This document shows positions 46,291-58,879 of a stretch of 64,000 nucleotides of DNA, piece by piece. Within the stretch, counting starts at the first letter, position 1. Every line of letters starts with the position of its first letter. The position numbers and the translations under genes are program-made. Below the pieces are notes generated by a model. The model searched no databases, was not told where the DNA came from, and was given only the letters and a program-made list of their open reading frames with translations. Origin of the DNA: Sphagnum compactum (Eukaryota > Bryophyta > Sphagnopsida > Sphagnales); contig OZ234497.1 in NCBI GenBank assembly GCA_965153455.1, positions 5,332,001 through 5,396,000 on the forward strand, written 5' to 3'.

Positions 46291-48320
46291 AACAATTTGA
46301 GAATAGCCGATATGTTTGACGAGCCATATCGGCTTTCTCAATTGAGCCAACAATTTTTTTAAGTTATCGTCGGTAGAAAAAAATTCTTCCGGTTCTCTTC
46401 GCGGACAACAGGGTAACAAATACCTTTTCCCTTAAGAGGTCGGTCGGGGTCATCTACATAATCGAGGTGCCGAGAGGTGCCGAAAGATAAGCGTAATGAA
46501 TGCCGGAGTCCAAATACGGATCAAAGTAGGTCTCAGTGCCACAGGGATAAAATGACATGATCGCGTCTCTGTACTGTATACCTACCCTTGTCACTAACAA
46601 TGACAAATTTTTTTGTCAAAAAAATATTATTTTTTGATTTTTTTCAAACAAAAGGGCGGGGGTGGGGGGGGGGGGGGGGAGAGGGGTCTGACAGTCTCAA
46701 ATTTTTTTGAATATTTCAAAATTTCAACAGTCGAGATTAAGGCCCGCTTTGCACTCGCTAAGTCAGGGCCAATGTTCAACTCAAATCAAGCATTCCTATT
46801 GGTGCAAAAGTTGAAATCAGCCCCAACGGACTTCACACAATTGCTAAATACTCGACATTATAGTTTCATTATGCATAACATTATCTAGTTTGGCACATCC
46901 AGATAGGATAGATATCCGTGGATGTCACATTTTAACAACCCGAATATGAATTCGGTTAGGGTTTATGTCATTTAGGGTTTAGGTGTTTAGGAATTAGGGT
47001 TTGCCAAGCCGACAACGCAATCGAGAGTTTGGGCTTTGCGCTTTGCAACAAATCATTGCTTTCTTTGTGTGCACAGTGCGCACGCACAACACACACATCA
47101 ATTCTAGATTGCTTCGTTTCTTTCAGTGCATCTCTTTTTTCTCATTTCCAACGCTCTTAGGAATCGTTGTTTTGCAACAATGCCAAGAATGGAATTGATT
47201 TGCAACAACACACTATTTTTTTAATTGGTTTCTTTGAGTACACAATGCAATTTTGTCTACTTATTGTCTTTGAATGCATATGAATACTCAATGGAGCTTG
47301 GCTCTTCATCATTCTTATTCTTTCTAACTAGATAGGTGCACAATGCTTTGAAGATTTTTTGGTTGGAGAACTTGGCATTTTCATTGTGCATTACACATGA
47401 GTTCAACATTGACGTCGCGTGTCACATGCATGTTCATTATTTGACATTGCGTGCATGCTATTGGCTTTCTTTGAGTGCATAGTGCACAGGACACACCTCG
47501 ATTTTGACTACTTTATTTTCTTTGCAAGCACTTGAATGTGTGCACTATGGACACACACTTTCATTTCGACAATTTTGTTTTCTTTGAATGCCTAACTATG
47601 TGCATAAGTTACAGCTTTCTTTGCTAACAAATTGGGCGTGGTGTTAGGCATTATTGGGGAGTTCATATCGGCATTGTGTGCTTGCTCTATGAGTTTTGTG
47701 TTGAATGCGTACTTTAATGAATTTAACGTTAGTGTGAGTCCGCTAATCTATTTGTTTATTCTTCAAATTCAACAAATCAACAAAGATAATAAACTTTTGC
47801 CCTTTTTCTAATGTTTATGTTTGGGAGCTCAACTCCAAATGCTTGTTGGTTTTTTTTAGGGTTTTATGTTTTTTCTCAATACCTGAAAAGCTTCAGCAAC
47901 CTTCAAGGTTGCTATAGAATTGGTGTTAGTCCGATTTTTTTTTAAGTCTTGTGTTTTGTGTTCTATCTTAATACCTAAAAAGTTTCATCAACCCTTAAGG
48001 CTACTATAGAATGTGGGTTTTGGGTTTAATGTATTTGTATTTTAGTTTAGGTCTTCTATTTTCAATGGTTGAAGAACTTTAACAACATTGTTTTTTTGAA
48101 AATGTGGGTTTAGTTTGTCTATTATTTTTGTTTAAGTTTTTGTCTTCAATGAAAGACGAGCTTCAACAACCTTATTTTATTGAGAGTGTGGGTAATGTTG
48201 GTGAAGATGCTACATCAACTACCCATAATTAGATCAAATCTTTATCACTTTTAGATGTTGAGAATGTGCATTTGGAATTTGGCAATGTGACATTGTTAGA
48301 TGATGTTATTGTTTTACAAC
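46291..48320. other. Spacer with a poly-G run, no gene recognised
   Basis: A G-rich tract of about 30 bases (46,656-46,684) stands out on the plus strand and could fold as a quadruplex. The remaining sequence from 46,900 to 48,200 has short worn repeats around TTCAACAACCTT and TTTGAATGCATA but no gene I recognise. Confidence 0.5.
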
Positions 48321-48329
48321 TTGTAGCTA

Positions 48330-49060
48330 TAGAAGCATAAGCTCTGGTTTGGAAACCTCATAGCCACATGTCCATATGTTGGGGTTTTTTGTTGTGACTG
48401 ATGGCCTACTTGTGGATTTGGTGAATCCATAAATGTAGTGGTGCATGTGTAAATTTGAGCAAGTAATCAATGATGCTTTGGCGCAAAGATCTATTATGCG
48501 CAAAGGTTTAATTAAGTACACCAAAGCTATTGGTATCACTCCCATGACTATTCATTTGTGAGCTGCACATCCAAAGTTATTTGCTTTAAGGAAATAACAA
48601 CTTAGTGTGGTGGCAAAACCTACTACTACTTTTGTTCGACAATTGGGGAAGAAAAGGATAGGTCCTTCTAACTATACAATTACAAAACTTTTTGGTGCCA
48701 CTAACCTGTACAAAAAAGTGATGAACAGTAGCAACAATTTTTAGAGGATTTGGTTTTTTATACTTGTAAGTTACAAACCTTTGTCCAGTTGTGTGAACAT
48801 TTGGCTTCAAAGATTGGTTCTATGCCAATCCCCCCATGTGGTTTTCCATCTTGATTTTCTTTTGTGGAAGACATGTTGTTCGCCATGGTAAAAAAGACCA
48901 TGGACCAACATGTTTTGCTGAATTTTGCATTTACAACAATAATGTCTTCTAATTTTGATCTATGGGTGTTTTGTAACAACATCGATACCTTCGCTTTGGT
49001 GATCAATTTTTTGAGTGACATGGGTCCCCATGCATGTCACTCTGGGGTTATTTGAAGAAT
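48330..49060 (+). pseudogene. Degenerate hAT-type transposase with BED-like N-terminus
   Basis: Across frames the plus strand reads a zinc-finger-like start (VWKPHSHM and GLIKYTKAIGITPMTIH), then AAHPKLFALRK, KRIGPSNYTITKLFGATNLY, QQFLEDLVFYTCKLQTF and FVEDMLFAMVKKTMDQHVL. It ends with SSNFDLWVFCNNIDTFALVI and NFLS. The order fits the N-terminal half of plant hAT-like transposases, with a BED-type finger and then the start of the catalytic region. Stops interrupt it (for example after TIHL and ALRK), and the catalytic C-terminal half with the dimerisation region is missing. The family call is from motif order only. Confidence 0.7.
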
Positions 49061-52000
49061 GAAACAATTGGATAGTCTTGCAATAAAATGGAATTTGGTA
49101 TAAACATATTTGTATTTTGGTTGCATTAGAAAATTGAAAAAAAAAAAACTAAGTATAAATATTTGAATTTTGAATGAAAATTTTATTAAATTTTTCTGCA
49201 AAATGATGTTCATGTTATTTTGCAAAATTCTCAATGGTTCCCATAAACCACTTGTATTATGTAAACTATTTTATTACATGTTCATAATAACTACATTGAA
49301 AAATGCATCGTTTTTGAATTAATTGTTCTCCTAGTGGCGTATATTAAAGAGTTCTAAGATTGATGGTGTTGTAATGACTATGACATTTTTATTAAAACAT
49401 TGGCAATAATTTAGTTATATTATCTTTTTGAACAAAATTGAGGATTTATATTTTTTTATCAATTTTTTATATGCATGAAATGTTGTTTCATTTTTACTTT
49501 TGAGATTGGGTAGTCAATAATTAAGATGGACATGTATAATTTGTATTTATTTCACAAAAAAAATTGTTGCTTCAAGGTATGACTAATTTGTATTGTTTGT
49601 GGTTCAATTGAAATGGAATGATGTGATAAAGATCATTTGTGTTAATTTCCTTCATTGATCTTTTCAATGAAATAACACAAATATTCTTGTTGGACTTTGT
49701 AAGCTAAGTTTTGACTTGTAATTATGTTCAACCAAGTGTGTTGGGGCACTAGCTTATAATGATTCAACTCAAAGCTTGAAGATGGGAATAAAGATTTTTG
49801 GATAGAGATTAAGATTAATTTGCTATTAATTGCAAAAATATAACAAGTGAATTGGTAACATCGAATAAAATTATGGCTAGGAACTCAATATAGAGCAATG
49901 TAATGTGTTGATGGGGTTCTTGAAAAGGTTTCCAATGTTTATAAATTAGAAAAGTGAAAAATTAATGCAAATATGCATGTAGTATAAAGTGGTTCAGACA
50001 CAACCATAAACTTTCAAGACTATTAATTTTGTCCATCTCTTTCAAAACAACACATGGTACTTTGCACTACATTGTTTAGTTAGAATAAATAGATATTTTA
50101 CAAGTATTGCAATTGTTAGAAACATTAGTCAATGGAATTTGGTAGCATTTGAAAGTCTTCCAATATTTTTCATAAAAGGTTCCATCATAATATATACAAT
50201 GTTAACATCAAAATGTGCATAGAATACACCATAACTCAGATGTATGGAAAAGTGGTTACAAGACCCAAAATATTCCACAAAATATTGTCCTATTGTTAGT
50301 CAAAATAATGTCTAATCATTTAGTAAGTCAATTAGAAAAACATAGAAACCAATATATGTTGTTTTAAAGTGATATCCCTTGATGTTGCATTTCAAAACTA
50401 TTTTCATTTGAAAATTAACTCATTATATAATTTCTGTGATTGACTTAGTTTCGACCTAAATTTGAAAATGGCAAAAAAAGGGCATGCCTCTATGTCTTTC
50501 ACATTTAACATAAACATTGTCAAACTCTGATTCAAATAGCACATGAACCTATACCTTTCAAGTATGGGGACCATGTTCACTGATCGTTTGTGGCCAAATT
50601 TGCCACCATATTTTCCTTACCTTCAAAGGCAAACACTTTGGGTACTACAAGCTATATAGCATTTCAGCCTAGAAGATTATCCTCATATTTTTATGAGTTA
50701 GGTTGTAGTTAAATGCTAGCATGTTTATGCTAACATGACCACCAATTTTCATGCTTTGTGAAATCATCTTCACAATAACTTTTCTTTTGCATTTATATTA
50801 ATTTAACATTTTGATCAATAAAAGATGCATGGTAATGGCAATCTTGGTAAACATGCAAGGAGAATATACATGAAGGGAAACTATGACACCAAGTTTAAAA
50901 TATGGTGTTGACTTTGATAGCAAAGTTGAGATTCTTTATGCAAAAATGTATATACAAGCTTTAATTCTCAATTAAATTTTTTCTTTTACTTTCAATTGTG
51001 GCAAAACTCACAACATGATAACCATAATATATAATGTTTAACGAAGTATCTTGGTTGTGAAAGAACAAGATTGATTGTTAACAAGGATGACAAATTTAGC
51101 TCTTAATTTCATTGTTGTTGAAAGTTTCAAAGATTTTGAGTCTAGAGGGGACAACATAACCCCCTTGCAAGTTTCAACCAACCTTGATGCTTCTTCAATT
51201 GGTGCTTGTTTTTACTAAGCAAGCAAGTGAAGAGCTAATCATCTTTGAGTTATCTTTATTTTGTCACCTTGTGAAATTTCCCAAGAATGCAACATGTCAT
51301 TTCAATTGGTGGAAAAACTAGGACAATAAATTTTCCCTTTTGGGTAAAAGCATGGTTAGGTGATTCACTTTTGACATTTTGGAGCTTTATGTCTTATACT
51401 AATTTAAAAAATTATAGTTATAATAATTATCAAATTATAAATACTAAAAGTATCAGTAGACCACCCTCTAAATGTCATTAGACATGTGATTGGTCCAAAA
51501 TATTATGTGAAAGTTTGAATATTTTAGTTTGAAATGGATTATAAATGATATAAAATGACAAAAATATGGCATTAAATGTTTTTTGAAATCATAATTTCTT
51601 GTATTTAAAAAGTTTCAATGCATCTTATTCTTAAATTCTTTTTTATGGTGATTTATTTTTCAATTTTTATTTTGACATTATTAAGACATATTTTTTGAGT
51701 CCACATTTTTCATCCTATTTGCATGATAAACTTAAAATTATCATTTCAAAGGTCCATTATGACTTTGCTTTTATAAAAAAAAATCATCCATATATTTTAA
51801 TATGATTGACATTAAAGTCTATTGCAACATGGATAATGTTGATGTTGAATATGGATTTACATTTTAAGTTGATATACAATCCAAAAAAATTACAATTGTG
51901 ACAATCCAGTGTCAATTACCCCCCCCCAAACTATGTCTTTTTATTTGATTCTTTACCAAATAATTTTTTGTCATTCTAAGTTCACATATTAAGATGGAAC

Positions 52001-52420
52001 AAATTCTTAACCTTATTGATTATATTTTAAACTAGTTTTAAGGCATTGTGGCTTGGGATAACCAATCTTAACAACCTAGTTATGATCTATAAAACATTAT
52101 GCCAAAACACAAATTTGATGACTATGATAACTTACTTGTGATTGTTGTTCTATTGTAATCATGTAATCATTACAAGACTATAAATATGACTACAAGTAAT
52201 TATGACTATAAATGCGAATTAATTGACTAATAATCATGTTGACTTGGAAGGACCTTGTTAATGGGGACCTTTGTGAAAATAAACAAATCTTTATTTATGT
52301 GTCATCAATTTACATGAAGTCCTAGATTCTAATCTATACGAGGTCCTTAATTCTTTTGGAATCTTTTTAACTAATTGCATAAATATGATTTTCAAACTTT
52401 TTGCCCAATGTAAACAAATA
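49061..52420. other. AT-rich gene desert
   Basis: Nothing recognisable over 3.3 kb: short frames only, no intact repeat array and no clear element ends. A C run at 51,921-51,929 is the only odd local composition. Confidence 0.6.
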
Positions 52421-52429
52421 TACTTTAGT

Positions 52430-53200
52430 TTAGCCTAGTGTAGTTTATTTTAACCTAATTTAACCAAGTTTAGCCTAAGTAACCTAATTTAATCAAGTTT
52501 TTCATAATTTAGCCTAAGTAGCCTTAATTTAGCCTATAATATAACCTAATTTACATAGTTTAACCAAACGAGCCAAATTGAACCTAATTTAGCACAAGTA
52601 ACATGGTTTAACTTAATTTCACCAAAATAACTTGATTTAACCTAACTAGCCTAGTTTAGCCTAAGTAGTTTAGTTTGACCTAATTTAATTTTAGTAGCAT
52701 AATTTAACTTAATTTAGCTTAAATAATCTAATGTAGCCTAACTTATTAATCTATTTTAGCCTAATTTAACCTAGTTTAACTTAGTTTAACCTAGTCTACC
52801 GAGGTGGCCCTATGTTGTATTAGATTAACCTAGGTTAGCTTAAGTGAACCTAAGCTAGATTAGTGGATGGCCTAAAATAATTAAGCTAGGCTAAAAAATG
52901 TCCTTGTTTATAGTTTTGTATTAATTAGTTTGTTAAAAAAATGTTGTGGTGCAATGGTTAAAGACTTGAACCTTCAAAGTGGGGATGAGAGGTTGAAGTC
53001 CTCCCACTTGCAACGTATATAATACCTAAATTCTTAGTTTAGGTGGCTAGCTTAACATTGGTGTTCTCTAAGTTTAAATGGTTTAGCCTATGCTAGGTTT
53101 TTAATGTTAGGTTGCATAGGCAATTTAGCCTAGGCTTAACCTTCTATGCTAGGTCATGTAGCCTAGGTGTCCTAGGCTAAGTTGCATAGGTTAACTCACA
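52430..53200 (+). repeat. SINE-like unit C with CCTAA-rich sequence on both sides
   Basis: A tRNA-like head has an A-box-like TGGTGCAATGGTTAAAG (52,947) and a B-box-like GGTTGAAGTCC (52,991). TATAATACCTAAATTC follows, then a tail rich in TTTAGCCTA and TAGGTTGCATAGG words to 53,200. Before the head (52,430-52,900) lies 470 bases of irregular TAACCTAATTTAGCCTAAGT words. This is the clearest of three units with this layout in the window. Confidence 0.6.
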
Positions 53201-56200
53201 TAATCTTATTTAATTAAATTTTTGATTGCCATGTGGCATCACAGATTGGGCCCTTAAATAAATTCTAGGCTATCATGTGGTAATTCATAAATGATCAATA
53301 AATTTTTTTTAATGTATCTTAGGTTGCCATGTGGGAATAAAAAATTGGTCAAAATATTTATATTTAAAAATTAAATCTTAACCATTGGATATGTCCTCCA
53401 TAAATGTGATAAATATGAATTAGTCATGAAAAACATAGTCGCAAATGTCAATTATGATTGTGACCATGGGTATGACTTGTGGCATATATGACATGGATGT
53501 TTAAACTATGTGATCATGCTTAGTTATATATGGTGGTTAGCACTACAAATGGAGTCATTTTTTTAGTCTTATGTGCCATGTTTTGATGTACTGAAAATTG
53601 GCCTTTAAATGTGTTCAATCACATAGTCATTCTTTCGTGCAAAAGGATGTTATTGAATTTTTCAATCAAAAATTGAAATTGCTTGATGAAATATGAAGTT
53701 AAACTTGAAGAGTTGGCTAGCTACTTTGAAGAGGATTGAGTTTCTTGAACACTCAAATCATGCCTTACCAACAAAATTATATAAAGCAAGTTGTTTGTAA
53801 ATTTGAGAATAAATATTATATCCATTTCTACAAGAATTTTATTTTATTAAAATTTTTAAATGCATCAATCAAGATTTTGTATTTGTATTGATATAGGGCT
53901 TAATTTCAACCCACTATATCAATACTCATATTTCCTTGGTAACACATTCCTACACAACCATATATTTAGAAATATGGCTTGTGTCGTTGACGCAACTGTA
54001 AACATGACCTTGGGATAAAATTCAATTGTGAAAATATTGTTTTAGATTTTAAATTAATTTCTAATGACAATTTTTTTTTTTTTTCAAATTTCAATATCTC
54101 CCCAACCTTTAGTCTAAAAATTATGAAAACACCTCCAAGAAATTCCACTCATCAAGGGTTTCCAATAGCGCCAACATTGCACCTCGATTCCCCTAAAAAA
54201 ATTAGTTTTGATTTTATTGAGTTTTTGATGAAAAATTTGTTAAATATTCAATGGCTTTTGTATCATAATTATAAAAAATACAAATCCACCTTAATGCACA
54301 CCCATATAAAAAGAATATTGTGTCCAATTTAACTCAATTCAATTTAGGAATTTGAATTCAATTCAATTAAAATTCAATCAAAACATTAACCAAATTTAAA
54401 ATTGATATGAAAAGAGTATTGTGTTCAATTCAATTCAATTTAGTAATTTGAATTCCATTCAATGTATTTGAATTCAATTTAGGAATTTGAATCCAATTAA
54501 ATTATATTTGAATTGGATTCAAATTCTATTCAAATTGCATGCAATGTCATTTAATGTTTTCATTCAAATGAAACTTAATTTTCACAATATCAACTTCTTT
54601 TTTTCAACATTTCATCATCACTAGGAGTGTTGTGCCCAATAGATAAATATTAGCACAAATTTCAAAATACATAGCAAATATTCTCTCTTGTTTATTATCT
54701 AATAACAACTTTACAAGAATAACTTCATATGAGGCCCCATTTGTAACCGATTATATATATATTTAAAATACACATACCAACTTGCTAAGTGAAATTCAAG
54801 TTACCAATTCAATATTGATATCTATATATTAAGGAAAATGGTTTGTTTCTTTTGTTTATCACATTGAAATTTCCCAAACCATGAGGCCTTTTTATGTTTT
54901 TGGTGCCATTGAAAAGCCTTTGGTGAGTGGGGGTGCATAAGGTTGTTTGGTAGTCTTTAGACATATGGTGTAAGAATCATTGAATATCAAACAATTTTGT
55001 CAAAGAAAATTTAACAAAATCAAAATTAAATATTCTAGGGAAATTGGGTCAAGCTCTTGGTACTATTGGAAAGGCTTTGATGAGTGGGATTTTCTTAAGG
55101 TAAAAATGAAACATGGAATTTTGTTGAGACATTGTAAAAAATCATTAAAGAATGAACATTAACTTACAATGAAGGAAACAAAAGTGACAATAAGAATACA
55201 TACTAATATTATTTTCAACTTGAGGTAGTTGAATATATGATGATCATATGAATATGTGAAATTGTTGTTGGTTGGTGATTTTTGAATAGTTATTTTGCTA
55301 AAATTGTTAGATTATGTTGTGTATTCTATTAACATTATTGTCCCTTTGGTTACAAAGTTGTAGATCAATGATGGCCCTTTCCATTATGCCTAACATTTGA
55401 ATTGCAAAAACACTTCAAAACAACCAAAACATAATTTGTTGTAAATAACAATATATGTAATTTGCTAGCAATAGAATTTGATTTTTTCTTTGGATTTATC
55501 TAGGGTTTATGGCTTCAAATGGTCCATTATATATATTCAAAATTATTATTTCAATACCTTTTCCAAAGAAAACATGAAAAGACATAACAACATGTGCCTT
55601 TTCATGGACTACCTTATTTATTTCATAATAACTATCTCACCTTTGAATTTTTTTGTTTTTTCTCTCCAATGTGTTCCAATCAAGTTTTCAAAAAATTCAC
55701 AAGGGTGCAAACAAGATATCATGAACCACACCCAACCTTTTGGGTGATTGTTTATTGGGTGTTTATTTGAAATATTCTTGAAATAATTTGAACAAAATTC
55801 CTTAAAAACAATTCTTGAAAATTTTCATCACATTATTATGTTATGGTTTACTTAAGAATTTTACTAATTTTATTCATTTAAAAAAAATCCATTTACAAGT
55901 CCTTTTATCATTTAAAAACACTAGTTACAATATTTTGAAAGTGCTTTTGGGTTTGAGGTTTAGATTGATTTCAAAATTTTAAATTATATATACCAATACA
56001 TTGAAAATAACATTATGTAAAAAAAAATTCATTTGAAGTTTTTTGTTTTTCCTAAAATATTGAATACACAAAACCAAGCACCGGTTACAATTATAATTAC
56101 TTGTTTACATGTTTGTGTGATTGCACCCACAAAGGATTCCCAACATTCTTAGTGTGTTCCTCGAGATGTTTTCAACAATCCCACCCTTTTGCTTCATAAT

Positions 56201-56860
56201 TTTGCTAAAAATTGTTCTCTTTTCACCTCTACTTATGTGGCTTGTGCAGGTGGTCCAAGTGCGAACATGGCCCTAATGATAGAGCTCAATTGTGAATATT
56301 TTACAAATTTATTTTTGTTCTCCTAATGAAAATTATATCTCCCTCATCTTGGGTCTAAAAGCTAAGAAATCATCAACAACTTTCTAGCAACACCAAAGAG
56401 ATTATTTCAATTTCCCTAAATTTGTAGTTTTGATTTTATTGAATTTTGAATGACATTTTCTTTTCAATATTCAATAACTCTTGCACCACAAGTCTAAACA
56501 TTACCAAACCACCTTGATGCACCCCCTACTCATCAAAGGCTTTCCATCCTTAGGAAGAATGCAACAAGGGGCATTGAGGTTTGGGAGATCACAAACAAAA
56601 CAAACAACCTTTATTTCTTGAAAGATAGGTGAATAAAAAAGAAGGCAATCTGGATTTCTATCTTGAGAATAGAAACTCTATTTTTGGGAGCCTCCAAAGT
56701 TTCAATATTTTATTTGTGATGGGCCAATCAAAATGGTTTGTTGACAAAAAAGAAAAAGAAAAAAATAGGAGTTGAACTTGGGGAGGCACCTCCTCCCATC
56801 TAATTAATTCAAAAAAAAAAAAAAAAGTTCCCTAGAAATAAGGGTAGTAGGGTCACTTTG
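53201..56860. other. AT-rich DNA with AATTCAATTC-rich stretch
   Basis: No gene is recognised. Between 54,328 and 54,540 the words TTCAATT, AATTTGAATTC and their complements recur densely and are strongly self-complementary. A run of A lies at 56,810-56,826. Other frames are short. Confidence 0.55.
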
Positions 56861-56869
56861 TGATCCCCA

Positions 56870-57070
56870 ACAATTTTGACTTGAAGAAAAATGGCAAAAG
56901 CATATCATGGGTGCCCATCCACATTGGGTTGTGTGAAAAAGGGCAAAAGCAGATCATGGGTGTTTGTCCTCATTGGGTTATGTAATTAGTTTGTGAGCCC
57001 AAACAATTTTGGCTATCAATGGCAAAACTATTGGACAATTTTGGCTATCAATGGCAAAACTATTGGTCAC
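56870..57070 (+). repeat. Short direct duplications
   Basis: The 29-bp string ACAATTTTGGCTATCAATGG + CAAAACTATTGG is present twice in a row (57,007-57,065). Just upstream GCAAAAGCATATCATGGGTG and GCAAAAGCAGATCATGGGTG (about 56,893 and 56,945) form another pair, each followed by a CATTGGGTT word. A related string lies at 57,360-57,405. Confidence 0.85.
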
Positions 57071-57643
57071 ATTGGGCCGTGGTGAATCAGCACCTACACT
57101 TACTTGTGCCTTCATCTTCTTGATTAAGGCCTCATAGAGCTAATAATTAAGGGAGGAAATGTAAAATTTGGACTCCGAGACCCTATTTTAGTCTAGGGAT
57201 GCACGATATCTATAATGTTTAGAAACAACCCAAATATATTTTAGGGTTTTTAGTTTTTACCATGGCACATAGGTATCAGTGTATAGGCTGGTTAACCCAA
57301 TGCACCGTTACATTGGGCTATATACTGGATTTCTTTGGCCTAGAACAATTTCAATTGGAAGAAAATGGCAAAACTAATTCATGGGTGTCCATGGACATTG
57401 AGTTGAAACCTAACTTTACAGTTCATGTGTTTCTTCTTTCCAGACCTTTTTTTCCCCACTTTTCTCCAACTTTTAATCCCGTATGGCTATTGCCAACACC
57501 TCTTTTACATGTGCTAAGCAAAGTAGGCTACCCCCACCAAAGCAAATTGCAGCAGAATTTTTGGACCATTACCCTTTTTTTGAAACCAAAACACAATGCA
57601 AATGTCACATGCAATGTTTTTTTCTTTCAAATTTGTAGTGTAA

Positions 57644-57867
57644 GAGCATCTCCATCAATGTTCAGTATGTGATCCTGCACTGGAAATCTTGGATGAGGTT
57701 CATAAGTGGAATCCCTTTTAAGAGAGAGAGCCCTCAAGGAGCCTGGGAACAGTCCAATCTGATAGGCTAGATAGTTTGATTGGTCCAAGTGGGTTTATTA
57801 CTAGTCTTCCACCTACTTGCATCCCTGGGCTTCAGTTTTATGTGTGGGGTTGGAAAAAGTTAGTAAC
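57644..57867 (+). mobile_element. Tourist-like MITE, truncated copy
   Basis: It begins GAGCATCTCCATCAATG after TAA (57,641-57,643) and aligns in order with the full copy that follows: CAGTATGTGATCCTGCAC, then GATTGGTCCA, TTCAGTTTTA and GTGGGGTTGGAAAAAG. Its sequence stops exactly where the second copy begins. Confidence 0.65.
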
Positions 57868-57870
57868 TAA

Positions 57871-58240
57871 GAGCATCCCCAATGGTCCTCGGTATGTGAC
57901 CCTGCACATTAAAATTGGATGAAGAAAAGTCCGAACATGCTGGATTGGCTGACCAAAATGGGCTTCTTCGCCCAGCAGTTTTGCAGACTTCGCAGGCAGC
58001 AAACCAGTGCACCTGCGAGAGAAGAGTGTAATAAGTATGATCTAACTGCTGCTGCTCCCTGTTTCAGATTGGTCGATCATAATGATTGGTCCAGGTGGTT
58101 TGCTCCCTGCCTATTTGGATGGAGTCCCAGTTTTAGTTGTATGGGTGGGGTTGCAAGAAAGTAAAATAACTAAACTTGGGTGTGAGAAATATCTTTGCTG
58201 CAGTACTGAGCAATTGCTGGGGGCATTGGTGGAAACGCTC
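57871..58240 (+). mobile_element. Tourist-like MITE, full copy (370 bp)
   Basis: It begins GAGCATCCCCAATGG and ends GGGGGCATTGGTGGAAACGCTC. The ends are imperfect inverted repeats with a TAA on each side (57,868-57,870 and 58,241-58,243). Such ends and the 3-bp target repeat fit PIF/Harbinger MITEs. It has no gene. Confidence 0.72.
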
Positions 58241-58576
58241 TAACTTAGCTAGTAGATAGACCTCTGGCGACACACTCCTCCCCCAAAGGACCAAATTTGG
58301 CACAAATTTTTGAAAAAGAAAGGGAATTTTTTGTCAAAAAGAAGTGACTATGTGTGACCTTTTTGGGGCAATTTTTGGCCCCCGAAAAAAACAGACTGGT
58401 CACGTGGTGTCACTCAATACTATCCACCTGGTGCTTCCCAAAAAAACACTACAAAAGACAAGCCAACACAATGTCTCTGTGCTCTATGGCAAGTTCAAAC
58501 TAGTGTTATCAGGTTCTTTGATTTTGTTAACATTTATTACACATCATTTGAAAGTAGAAGATTTAGAGAGACAATA

Positions 58577-58870
58577 GAGTTCTCTCTTAAAGTCATCCTG
58601 TCTTCACCCTGTCTTTGGGCCTCTTTTCATCCCCTATCCCCTCTTTGAGTGAGGTCCCCAAAGTAAGGAAGTTTTATTAAATTAAATCTGGGTATGAAAT
58701 GCTGAAACTCGGCATTTAATGCACAAAGTCTAGGTAATTATAGTAGTTGTACACGTAGGAGCAGTGAAAATCTATGTAGCAGCAGTAGTGGAGGCGCTCA
58801 GGAAAAAGGAAAGACAGGGTCAAAACTGGATGAAACTCAGTTGGGCACAAAAAAGTACATTAGCCTTCTA
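58577..58870 (+). mobile_element. Harbinger-type MITE, copy 2, right end lost
   Basis: It starts GAGTTCTCTCTTAAAGTC and shares long runs with the copy at 41,217: TTCACCCTGTCTTTGGGCCT, CCCCTATCCCCTCTTT, GCATTTAATGCACAAAG, TAGTAGTTGTAC and GGATGAAACTCAGTT. The last part stops at AAAAAAGTACATTAGC, about 110 bases short of the expected right end. Confidence 0.8.
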
Positions 58871-58879
58871 TTATAATAA

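Noticed and set aside
52943-53005. Functional tRNA gene
   Set aside because: The A-box and B-box-like words are present but no cloverleaf could be folded by eye and the unit runs on into repeat tail, so a SINE head is the better reading.
57262-57672. 136-codon plus-strand frame as a gene
   Set aside because: Its 3' end runs into a MITE terminus and no family features are visible.
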